Positions 1 through 5,496 of a stretch of 5,862 nt of DNA are shown piece after piece (the stretch's first letter is position 1; each line of letters opens with the position of its first letter). Under the pieces are notes generated by a model. That model worked only from the letters and a program-made list of their open reading frames with translations, was not told the DNA's origin and did no database searches. Origin of the DNA: Rhodospirillaceae bacterium (GTDB lineage: Bacteria; Pseudomonadota; Alphaproteobacteria; MPNO01; UBA2964). Where the stretch lies: the NCBI GenBank assembly GCA_002724505.1, contig PBOV01000131.1:1-5862 (forward strand), in the 5' to 3' direction. The translations under genes and the position numbers were made by a program.

Positions 1-913
1 AACCAATTCGATTTCCGGCAGGTATGGGCATCATCGCCGCTGCTTTTGCGGCGGTAAATAAGTGTGTAAATTCGTCAATCCGAACAACCCCCGCCTGCTT
101 TAAGGCACCGTCAAGGATATTGTCATCAGACCCTAATGAGGCGGTATGCGACATCGCCGCTTTAGCGCCATCTTCGGTTGCACCACCTTTCAACATGATG
201 ACGGGTTTCTTGCGTGTTACGCGGCGAGCGATTTTTAGGAATTCCTGCGGCCGATGAAGGCTTTCAAGATATATAAATATTGTCTCAGTTTTGGGATCGT
301 CAGCAAGGTAGGACAAAACGTCAACCTCATCAATATCGACGGCGTTTCCAAGTCCTATACATCTAGCAACGCCGTAATATTCACCTGACATTATTGAGCG
401 CATCATGGCCCCCGTAAAATTGCCAGTTTGGGCAATATAGGAAATTCCTCCCTTGGGGATTTTACCCAACGGGAAAAAACTTGACGTGAAATTGGAAGGT
501 GTCGAAATGTGCCCCGCGGTATTGGGGCCAAGGACCCTCACCTGGGTTTTTTTAATTACCGCCCTTAACTTAGCTTGGAGACCCTCACCAGCTTGATCTA
601 CCTCGGCAAAGCCACCCGCGGCTAAAACCACACACTGAATGCCACGCGCTGCGCAATCTTCTATAGCCTGGGGTGTCTGCGCGGCTGGCAACATGACGAT
701 ACCCATATCGATGCCATAAGGAAGATCAGCGATGGTTTTTGAAACTCCCAGGCCAATGATCTTTCCTCCCCGTGGATTTACTGGGTGAATTTTACCCTTA
801 AAACCATTGGCTTTAAGGTTCTCGATCACGGTCCGACCCGGTTTACCGGGTGTTGCGGAAGCTCCGATCACGGCGACGCTACCAGGTGAAAAAAATGACT
901 CTATTTTTGACAC
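1..913 (-). CDS. NDP-forming acyl-CoA synthetase, alpha-type N-terminal part (partial)
   Basis: This is the N-terminal 304 residues of a protein that runs off the left edge of the window, so the C-terminus is missing. It resembles the CoA-binding and succinyl-CoA-synthetase-like domains of NDP-forming acyl-CoA (acetate-CoA ligase type) synthetases, which interconvert acyl-CoA plus ADP/GDP and phosphate with free acid, CoA and ATP/GTP. Visible marks are a Rossmann CoA-binding start (SVAVIGAS at 12-19, HPVNPRG at 43-49), VLGPNTAG at 127-134, AQTGNFTG at 161-168 (usually SQSG-like), GLGNAVDIDEVD at 187-198, and SHTASLG at 255-261, whose His256 matches the phosphorylated catalytic His. Family members either end after these domains or continue into an ATP-grasp beta domain; the window cannot tell which. 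The GTG start at 913-911 was chosen because the family typically begins a few residues before SVAVIGAS; the frame stays open upstream and the ribosome binding site is weak, so the start is moderately sure. It is divergent from the hydrolase gene. The acyl substrate is unknown. Confidence 0.85.
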   Translation of the reverse strand, partial: MSKIESFFSPGSVAVIGASATPGKPGRTVIENLKANGFKGKIHPVNPRGGKIIGLGVSKTIADLPYGIDMGIVMLPAAQTPQAIEDCAARGIQCVVLAAGGFAEVDQAGEGLQAKLRAVIKKTQVRVLGPNTAGHISTPSNFTSSFFPLGKIPKGGISYIAQTGNFTGAMMRSIMSGEYYGVARCIGLGNAVDIDEVDVLSYLADDPKTETIFIYLESLHRPQEFLKIARRVTRKKPVIMLKGGATEDGAKAAMSHTASLGSDDNILDGALKQAGVVRIDEFTHLFTAAKAAAMMPIPAGNRIG

Positions 914-998
914 TGCTATTCCATTTCTATTTTGTATATCGCAATCTAGCGGATTGCTCTTTATCGCGTTAGGTTCCGTTGCAAGCAAGACAAGTTTT

Positions 999-1006
999 AG
1001 GAAGGA
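999..1006 (+). promoter_or_regulatory. Ribosome binding site of the hydrolase gene
   Basis: AGGAAGGA lies four bases before the ATG at 1011 and is a strong purine-rich Shine-Dalgarno. It decides the start: the frame is open back to a TTG at 807, but that upstream part lies over the opposite-strand synthetase gene and looks nothing like a hydrolase N-terminus. Confidence 0.75.
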
Positions 1007-1010
1007 TCCC

Positions 1011-1745
1011 ATGACCTATGAAGTAAAATCAGTCAATATTCTTGGCAGTGATATGGATTGCCTTGTGTTTACACCCGAAAGCGCGGGTCCCTTTCCCGGC
1101 GTTGTGGTAGCGCAACATATTCCTAACGCTCATGATGGGTTGGAGGCCGACCCATTCACTATTGATATTGGCAACAAATTTGTCGCCAAAGGATATGCCT
1201 GCGTCATTCCTTTCATTTTTCATTGGTGGCCTGCAGGGACTGACCTTGCGACCAAACGAGCAGAGTGGGACGACGCCAAAACGGTAGCCGATCTGGATGC
1301 CGCATACGGCTTACTAGAGGAAATCGACGGCATTGATACCGATCGCATTGCAATTATGGGGCACTGTTGGGGTGGTCGTATGGCATGGCTCGGCGCTTGC
1401 CACAATTCACAATACAAGGTTCTTGGGACACTATACGGGGGTCGTATCAAAATTGGCATGGGGAAGGGTAATCCTCCGCCCATCGATCTAGTTAACCAAA
1501 TGAATTGTGCTGTCATAGGGATTTTTGGGAAGGATGATGGCAATCCATCACCGGAAGATGTCGCTGATCTAGAGGCTGCACTTGCAGCGACAGGAACCGA
1601 TTATGAATTTCATAGTTATGAAGGCGCGGGGCACGGTTTCCAAGACTTTATCTCAGAAGATCGCTACCGCCCAGAAGCAACAAAAGATTCGTGGGCTAAA
1701 ATATTTAATTTTTTTGACGCGCGCCTGCAGTCCCGTTCACCTTGA
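1011..1745 (+). CDS. Dienelactone hydrolase family protein
   Basis: The 244-residue protein is an alpha/beta hydrolase of the dienelactone hydrolase family, which hydrolyses lactone or ester bonds in the cytoplasm. The length is normal for the family. The nucleophile elbow is GHCWGG at 117-122 with Cys119, the acid is Asp176 in GKDDGNPSPED, and the catalytic base is His208 in GAGHGFQD, so the Cys-Asp-His triad is complete. An N-terminal FPGVVVAQH strand (28-36) and FVAKGYACVIP (57-67) also fit. No signal peptide is seen. The start is ATG 1011 with a good ribosome binding site. The gene is divergent from the acyl-CoA synthetase. Its stop codon lies inside the -35 box of the downstream riboswitch promoter, so it is probably transcribed separately from the LuxE/LuxC cassette. 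The true substrate cannot be read from the sequence; many family members do not act on dienelactone. Confidence 0.9.
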   Translation: MTYEVKSVNILGSDMDCLVFTPESAGPFPGVVVAQHIPNAHDGLEADPFTIDIGNKFVAKGYACVIPFIFHWWPAGTDLATKRAEWDDAKTVADLDAAYGLLEEIDGIDTDRIAIMGHCWGGRMAWLGACHNSQYKVLGTLYGGRIKIGMGKGNPPPIDLVNQMNCAVIGIFGKDDGNPSPEDVADLEAALAATGTDYEFHSYEGAGHGFQDFISEDRYRPEATKDSWAKIFNFFDARLQSRSP

Positions 1746-1769
1746 CGTCTACCGGGCAGCGGGCATAAT
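1742..1769 (+). promoter_or_regulatory. Predicted sigma70-type promoter of the riboswitch operon
   Basis: TTGACG at 1742-1747 matches the -35 consensus at five of six positions. After a 16-base spacer, CATAAT at 1764-1769 matches the -10 consensus at five of six. This predicts a transcript start near 1776, only about five bases before the first paired base of the TPP aptamer, which is where a riboswitch leader should begin. The -35 box contains the hydrolase stop codon TGA (1743-1745). No mapped transcript start is available, so this is a prediction supported by its position. Confidence 0.65.
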
Positions 1770-1780
1770 AAAAGTACTTG

Positions 1781-1895
1781 TTCCCAGGGGTGCCTCGCTA
1801 GGAGGCTGAGATCTCGCCGTAAGGGTTAAATTTGGCCCGAAGACGCGGAGACCCTTCGAACCTGATCCGGGTTATGCCGGCGTAGGGAAAGGGAA
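1781..1895 (+). promoter_or_regulatory. TPP riboswitch (THI box) aptamer
   Basis: The conserved blocks of the thiamine pyrophosphate aptamer are present in order: GGGGTGCC at 1787-1794, CTGAGA at 1806-1811, ACCTGAT at 1860-1866 and ATGCCGGCGTAGGGAA at 1874-1889. Helices can be drawn by hand. P1 is TTCCC 1781-1785 with GGGAA 1891-1895. P2 is AGGG 1786-1789 with CCCT 1852-1855. P3 is CCTC 1793-1796 with GAGG 1802-1805. P5 is CCGG 1867-1870 with CCGG 1877-1880. An additional arm between CTGAGA and P2 spans about 1812-1851 and is closed by TCTC/GAGA. The element binds intracellular TPP and normally turns off thiamine synthesis, salvage or transport genes. Here it precedes a LuxE/LuxC-type cassette with the correct orientation and spacing. 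Confidence 0.96.
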
Positions 1896-1903
1896 ATGTC
1901 AGA

Positions 1904-1961
1904 AGGCACCACCCCTCTCTACTAGCCGCCAATACGGGTATTGCGTGACTATTGTGGAGAG
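1904..1961 (+). promoter_or_regulatory. Riboswitch expression platform that masks the ribosome binding site
   Basis: CTCTCTAC at 1915-1922 can pair over eight positions, one of them a G-U, with GTGGAGAG at 1954-1961. The latter contains the Shine-Dalgarno GGAGAG (1956-1961), seven bases before the GTG start at 1969. A small inner hairpin, CAATA 1930-1934 with TATTG 1939-1943 around a CGGG loop, would stabilise it. Just upstream, AGGCACC at 1904-1910 is perfectly complementary to GGTGCCT at 1789-1795 in the aptamer, and CCT 1914-1916 can add pairs with AGG 1786-1788, giving a possible alternative ligand-free fold. No U-tract terminator follows the aptamer, so control of translation initiation is the likely mechanism. 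The pairings were drawn by hand without energy calculation. Confidence 0.65.
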
Positions 1962-1968
1962 TTTATAG

Positions 1969-3093
1969 GTGACTGAGGCGGAAATCATAAAAACCCTACT
2001 CGATTTTATTGCGTCAGACTGCGCCGGTGACGAGGAATTTAATGCCCTCGCTCTAAAAATATTTGATTATCAGTTCCAAAATAATCTCCCGTATCAGCTA
2101 TTTTGCCGACAACGTGAGCAAACGCCACGCACCACCAAAAATTGGAGAGATATTCCAGCGGTCCCTATAAACGGTTACAAGGACCTATGCCTCAGCTGTT
2201 GTGATCCAAAATCTGTGGAGCGCACCTTTATGACCAGCGGCACAACCAAAGATGGTCTGCGTGGTCAATGTCGGCATCCTACATTGTCCGTTTACGATGC
2301 ATCCATGGTTGCCGCATTCCGGCAATATTTTATGGAGGAACACGAAAGGTTACGCATGGGTATTCTGTTTCCAACGGAGCAGGCAATGCCAAATTCGTCT
2401 CTGGCGCATTACCTGGCGCTTGCCCTCAAAGAATTTGGCTCTGAGGGTAGCCGTTACCTGTTATCAAATGACGGAATAGATTGGAAAGAACTATTCACTG
2501 AGCTGGAACAGGTGGAGCAATCCGGTGAACCATACGCTCTATTAGGCGCCAGCTTTAGCTTTGTCCACGTCATGGACGAAATGGCGCGAGTGGGAAAGTC
2601 GGTTTCCCTACCGGAAGGAAGTCGGATTTTAGATACCGGTGGATTTAAGGGCCAATCTCGTGAACTTGAGCTTGACAATTTTTACGAAAGCCTCTCATCC
2701 CGCTTCGGAGTTTTACGTGAGGACTGCATCAATATGTATGGTATGACGGAGCTTAGCACCCAATTTTATGATTCCGGGAATGCTAGCTGCCCGTCAGCAA
2801 AGTCAGGCCCAAATTGGGTCCGCAGCCGAATTGTTAATCCGTTGACGGGCGCAGAAATTCAAAAAGGTGAAAGAGGTGTTCTAGCGCACCATGATCTTGC
2901 TCATTTTAACTGCGTCTCATCAATTCTTACCGAAGACGCCGGGGTGGAAGTTGATGATGGATTCATATTATTGGGACGCGCCGAGGGGGTTGAGGCAAAG
3001 GGCTGCTCTATGGCAGTTGACGAATTCCTAAAAGTAGCAAAAGGGGAAGCTTGTGATACTAACTGCGGGATATCTTCCGGGTCTAAGTCCTGA
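1969..3093 (+). CDS. LuxE-like acyl-protein synthetase
   Basis: This 374-residue protein matches the LuxE acyl-protein synthetase family, adenylate-forming enzymes that activate a carboxylic acid with ATP and hold it as an enzyme thioester for a LuxC-type reductase. The length is close to that of luminescence LuxE. Visible motifs are the phosphate-binding loop TSGTTKDGLRG at 89-99, ILDTGGFKGQSRE at 220-232, NMYGMTELS at 255-263 (the YGxTE adenylation motif) and GFILLGRAEGVEAKG at 331-345. In Vibrio LuxE the acyl acceptor is a Cys close to the C-terminus; here Cys362 and Cys366 occupy a similar tail position. The start is GTG 1969, with GGAGAG seven bases upstream and masked by the riboswitch platform. 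The 3' end overlaps the next gene by 41 bases. No luxA, luxB or luxD is in the window, so a light-producing role is unlikely. Regulation by TPP suggests a thiamine-related carboxylate as substrate, which is inference. Confidence 0.9.
   Translation: MTEAEIIKTLLDFIASDCAGDEEFNALALKIFDYQFQNNLPYQLFCRQREQTPRTTKNWRDIPAVPINGYKDLCLSCCDPKSVERTFMTSGTTKDGLRGQCRHPTLSVYDASMVAAFRQYFMEEHERLRMGILFPTEQAMPNSSLAHYLALALKEFGSEGSRYLLSNDGIDWKELFTELEQVEQSGEPYALLGASFSFVHVMDEMARVGKSVSLPEGSRILDTGGFKGQSRELELDNFYESLSSRFGVLREDCINMYGMTELSTQFYDSGNASCPSAKSGPNWVRSRIVNPLTGAEIQKGERGVLAHHDLAHFNCVSSILTEDAGVEVDDGFILLGRAEGVEAKGCSMAVDEFLKVAKGEACDTNCGISSGSKS
3042..3046 (+). promoter_or_regulatory. Ribosome binding site of the LuxC-like gene, inside the LuxE-like gene
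   Basis: AGGGG, within the longer purine run 3041-3049, lies six bases before the GTG at 3053, within the coding sequence of the upstream gene. It supports the overlapping start and suggests that translation of the two genes is coupled, which would extend the riboswitch control to the second gene. Confidence 0.6.
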
Positions 3094-4504
3094 CGAAGTT
3101 GAATGGCAAACATTGACATTTAATCGCGGCGGAGAACAAACGGAGGTCTCCGTGCCGCTGCTTACCGACGATCAAATCAAAGAGCTTTCCAGCGACATTA
3201 AAAAAGCTAGTCGACACTATCTCAAGGGATTACCAGTTTCTGAAATTTTGAGGACGATCGATAGTGCAATTTGTCAATTTCTGGATCGGAGCAACCCCTA
3301 TCGTCAACAGGCGGAGAAATACCTACCCAGGATCACAGGGTATGACTCAGAAATGGTGCGGTTAGGACTAACTAGCTACCTAAAAACCTTTCGGCAGTCG
3401 GAACTCCGCCGTTTTCTCTCAGAAGATTTCTTTAACCCAAAAATACTCGATGAATTCCAGCCATTACCAAAGGGCGGCTATGGACGCGCCTACGGCCCAG
3501 ATCTCCTCGCACATATATGGGCGGGAAATGTTCCAGGATTGCCGCTATGGAGCCTAATTTCCGGCCTACTCGTTAAGGCAGGTAATATTGGTAAAGTTTC
3601 AAGTTTCGAGCCACTTATGGCAAGCTGGTTTGCTCGCCTTATCGCAGAAATCGATCCGAGACTGGGCGAATGCATTGCTGTGACTTGGTGGAAGGGAGGC
3701 GATACCGAATGCCAGCAAGCGCTGCTCAATCAGGCAGATTTAGTCGTTGCGTACGGTAATAACGACACACTGCAACAAATACGTGATTACACACCGATCA
3801 CCACTCGCTGCCTAACATACACCCATAAAGTCAGCTTTGGCATGGTATCAAAATCCGCTCTCGATCCCATTAAAGCCTGGAACGTGGCACATCAAGCGGC
3901 CTATGACATAGTACGTTATGACCAACAAGGCTGCTATTCACCACATGTTTTCTTCATAGAAGAAAACGGCGCGGTCTCGCCGAAACAGTTCGCTCAATAT
4001 GTCGCCAGCGAACTCGATAATTTCCAAAAAAAGTTTCCACGCCGAACATTGACAATTGAAGAAGCTCAAGACGTCGCCCTTTGGAAGCAAACGGAAGAGG
4101 TAAAGACTTTTTCTGATGATTGTAGTGCTGTTATGGGCGATACAGATGGGACCTGGTGCGTTTCATTCTCGGAAACGCCTGAAAACTTATCCCCGTCGGG
4201 GCTAAATCGAACGGCTAAGGTAATTTCCGTGCAGCAGCTCGACGATGTTCCTGCTCTAATCTCACCATACAAAGCTTTTCTGCAAACGGTTGGAATTGCC
4301 GCATCACCAGAAGAACTACACAGGCTTGCATGCTTATTAGGGGTTGTGGGTGTCACACGAATTAGCGCTTTGGAGCATATGACTGTTCCAGAGGCAGGTT
4401 GGCATCATGATGGGCGTTTTAATCTCCTGGATCTCATCACAATGACGGAAGTTGAGCGATCAGCAGAAATTTCTGCAGAGGCTTTCTCAAACTATGTCGA
4501 CTGA
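3053..4504 (+). CDS. LuxC-like acyl-CoA (fatty-acyl) reductase
   Basis: The 483-residue protein belongs to the LuxC acyl-CoA reductase family, related to aldehyde dehydrogenases, which reduces an acyl group delivered by a LuxE-type partner or by CoA to an aldehyde using NADPH. The cofactor region is seen at WAGNVPGLPLWSL (156-168) and VKAGNIGKVSS (174-184). The catalytic Cys is Cys294 in DQQGCYSPHVFF, matching the active-site Cys of luminescence LuxC. The family's C-terminal motif HHDGRFNLLDLI is at 451-462. The length is about that of LuxC or slightly longer. The GTG start at 3053 has an internal ribosome binding site and overlaps the LuxE-like gene by 41 bases in a different frame, so the two proteins are probably made together as a complex. 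What it reduces cannot be told from sequence; the TPP riboswitch upstream favours a thiamine-related acid over a long-chain fatty acid, as an inference. Confidence 0.92.
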   Translation: MILTAGYLPGLSPDEVEWQTLTFNRGGEQTEVSVPLLTDDQIKELSSDIKKASRHYLKGLPVSEILRTIDSAICQFLDRSNPYRQQAEKYLPRITGYDSEMVRLGLTSYLKTFRQSELRRFLSEDFFNPKILDEFQPLPKGGYGRAYGPDLLAHIWAGNVPGLPLWSLISGLLVKAGNIGKVSSFEPLMASWFARLIAEIDPRLGECIAVTWWKGGDTECQQALLNQADLVVAYGNNDTLQQIRDYTPITTRCLTYTHKVSFGMVSKSALDPIKAWNVAHQAAYDIVRYDQQGCYSPHVFFIEENGAVSPKQFAQYVASELDNFQKKFPRRTLTIEEAQDVALWKQTEEVKTFSDDCSAVMGDTDGTWCVSFSETPENLSPSGLNRTAKVISVQQLDDVPALISPYKAFLQTVGIAASPEELHRLACLLGVVGVTRISALEHMTVPEAGWHHDGRFNLLDLITMTEVERSAEISAEAFSNYVD

Positions 4505-4550
4505 AAAATATTAAATAAAAAATGATACTAGTTACCAAATTTTTACCTAT

Positions 4551-4587
4551 AAAACGCCGCCAATTTAAGAAAGCATCGGCTTTTTTT
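4551..4587 (+). terminator. Weak terminator-like hairpin between the LuxC-like and SDR genes
   Basis: GCCG at 4556-4559 can pair with CGGC at 4577-4580, followed at once by seven T residues (4581-4587). AAAA at 4551-4554 can extend the stem against the first Ts past one unpaired base. The GC stem has only four pairs and the loop is about 17 bases, so any termination is likely partial. It sits in a 150-base AT-rich gap (4505-4654) with no other gene. If it works, the SDR would be expressed at a lower level than the first two genes or from its own promoter; I see no convincing promoter in the gap. Confidence 0.35.
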
Positions 4588-4654
4588 GTCTCTTTGTCTT
4601 TATTCTCTGCGAAAAAACCATACCCACTTCGATAATGAAAAATTAGGTAACCTA

Positions 4655-5422
4655 ATGAACTTAAATGGAAAAATTATTTTAGTAACGGGGTCAAGCCGTG
4701 GCATAGGAGCTACAATTGCCAAGGCATTTGCCAGCAAGGGCGCAACTGTAATCGTGAATTATATCCAAAACGCCGGTTCTGCTGCAGAGGTCGTCACAGA
4801 CTGCAAGAAATTAGGAGGCGACGCTTTAGCTATCAAAGCCGACGTAACCTCTGCAGAACAAATTCACGAGATGATTGATCAGGTGTTAGGAAATTTTGCT
4901 AAAATCGACGTTGTCGTTAACAACGCTTTTAAACCTTACAGTTTCGACCCAGAAAGTCGAAAACAATTCTGGGATCTAAATTGGAAGGACTATCAAGGCC
5001 AACTTGATGGAGCATTATACTCGACATACACATTGTGCCAGGCGGTGTTGCCTACGCTCAAGAAACGTACCCAGGGGAGTATCATCAATATTGCCAGTGA
5101 CCTCGTCGCTCGACCCACCATCCCCTATCATGAATACACGACGGCAAAGTCTGCGCTAATCGGTTTCAGTCGGAATTTAGCGGTGGAGCTTGGCCCGCTA
5201 GGTATCCGCGTAAACTGCGTTGCCCCTGGCCTAGTTTATCCGACCGATGCAAGTCTTAAGACTAAGGAACATTTCAAAGAAGAACTCATTGCCCAGACCC
5301 CTTTACGGCGAATCGCCGCACCCGAAGATGTAGCTGGCCCCGTTCTGTTCTTAGCTTCTGACTGGAGCAAGTTTATGACCGGCCAGACCCTTTATGTTGA
5401 TGGCGGCCTAGTAATGAGATGA
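4655..5422 (+). CDS. Short-chain dehydrogenase/reductase (FabG-like)
   Basis: The 255-residue protein is a classical SDR, a cytoplasmic NAD(P)H-dependent oxidoreductase acting on alcohol/carbonyl pairs. The cofactor motif TGSSRGIG is at 11-18, NNA at 89-91, catalytic Ser148 in NIASD, YTTAK with Tyr161 and Lys165, and the C-terminal TGQTLYVDGG at 242-251. The usual Asn of the helix-4 NLxG segment appears to be Gln116 (QLDG at 116-119), an unusual replacement in the Asn-Ser-Tyr-Lys tetrad. The ATG at 4655 was chosen because it puts the Rossmann motif at the normal distance; the open frame reaches a TTG at 4586 but that part lies in the T-tract region. AGG at 4645-4647 is a modest ribosome binding site. 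The gene follows the LuxC-like gene by 150 bases on the same strand and could reduce the aldehyde made by LuxE/LuxC to an alcohol; this link is inferred from order. A 3-oxoacyl-ACP reductase or unrelated SDR role is possible. Confidence 0.9.
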   Translation: MNLNGKIILVTGSSRGIGATIAKAFASKGATVIVNYIQNAGSAAEVVTDCKKLGGDALAIKADVTSAEQIHEMIDQVLGNFAKIDVVVNNAFKPYSFDPESRKQFWDLNWKDYQGQLDGALYSTYTLCQAVLPTLKKRTQGSIINIASDLVARPTIPYHEYTTAKSALIGFSRNLAVELGPLGIRVNCVAPGLVYPTDASLKTKEHFKEELIAQTPLRRIAAPEDVAGPVLFLASDWSKFMTGQTLYVDGGLVMR

Positions 5423-5496
5423 ATTTAGTATAGAAAATAGTTTGCGTGCCATAAGGTTTTAAAACAACAACGAAAACTCTATTCGGTGGCTAAACT

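Noticed and set aside
24..257. Small plus-strand open frame inside the synthetase region
   Set aside because: The opposite strand reads through as a clear acyl-CoA synthetase, so this is a shadow frame. The same holds for the minus-strand frames at 1029-1223, 1220-1543, 2454-2678, 2901-3119, 3490-3729 and 4066-4356, and for the plus-strand frames at 1582-1809 and 2252-2479.
807..1010. N-terminal extension of the hydrolase from a TTG at 807
   Set aside because: It lies over the opposite-strand synthetase coding sequence, lacks hydrolase-like sequence, and the ATG at 1011 has a strong ribosome binding site and gives the normal family length.
914..1010. Divergent promoters between the synthetase and hydrolase genes
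   Set aside because: On the minus strand a TTGCTT, 17 bases, GATAAA arrangement can be drawn, but it matches the consensus at only 3 and 4 of 6 positions. Nothing better was found on the plus strand.
1896..1968. Intrinsic transcription terminator as the riboswitch output
   Set aside because: No GC-rich hairpin followed by a T-tract exists between the aptamer and the GTG start; the complementarity present covers the ribosome binding site instead.
1969..4504. A bioluminescence (lux) operon
   Set aside because: LuxE-like and LuxC-like proteins are present, but luxA, luxB and luxD are absent from the window, the gene order differs, and a TPP riboswitch controls the pair. LuxE/LuxC relatives are common outside luminous bacteria.
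4586..4654. N-terminal extension of the SDR from a TTG at 4586
   Set aside because: It starts in the T-tract of a terminator-like hairpin and encodes an atypical stretch before the Rossmann motif; the ATG at 4655 gives the standard SDR start.
5423..5496. Bidirectional terminator between the SDR and metH genes
   Set aside because: Only a short AT stem (TAAAC 5491-5495 with GTTTA 5502-5506) and a GTTTTAAAAC palindrome are visible; neither looks like a convincing terminator.
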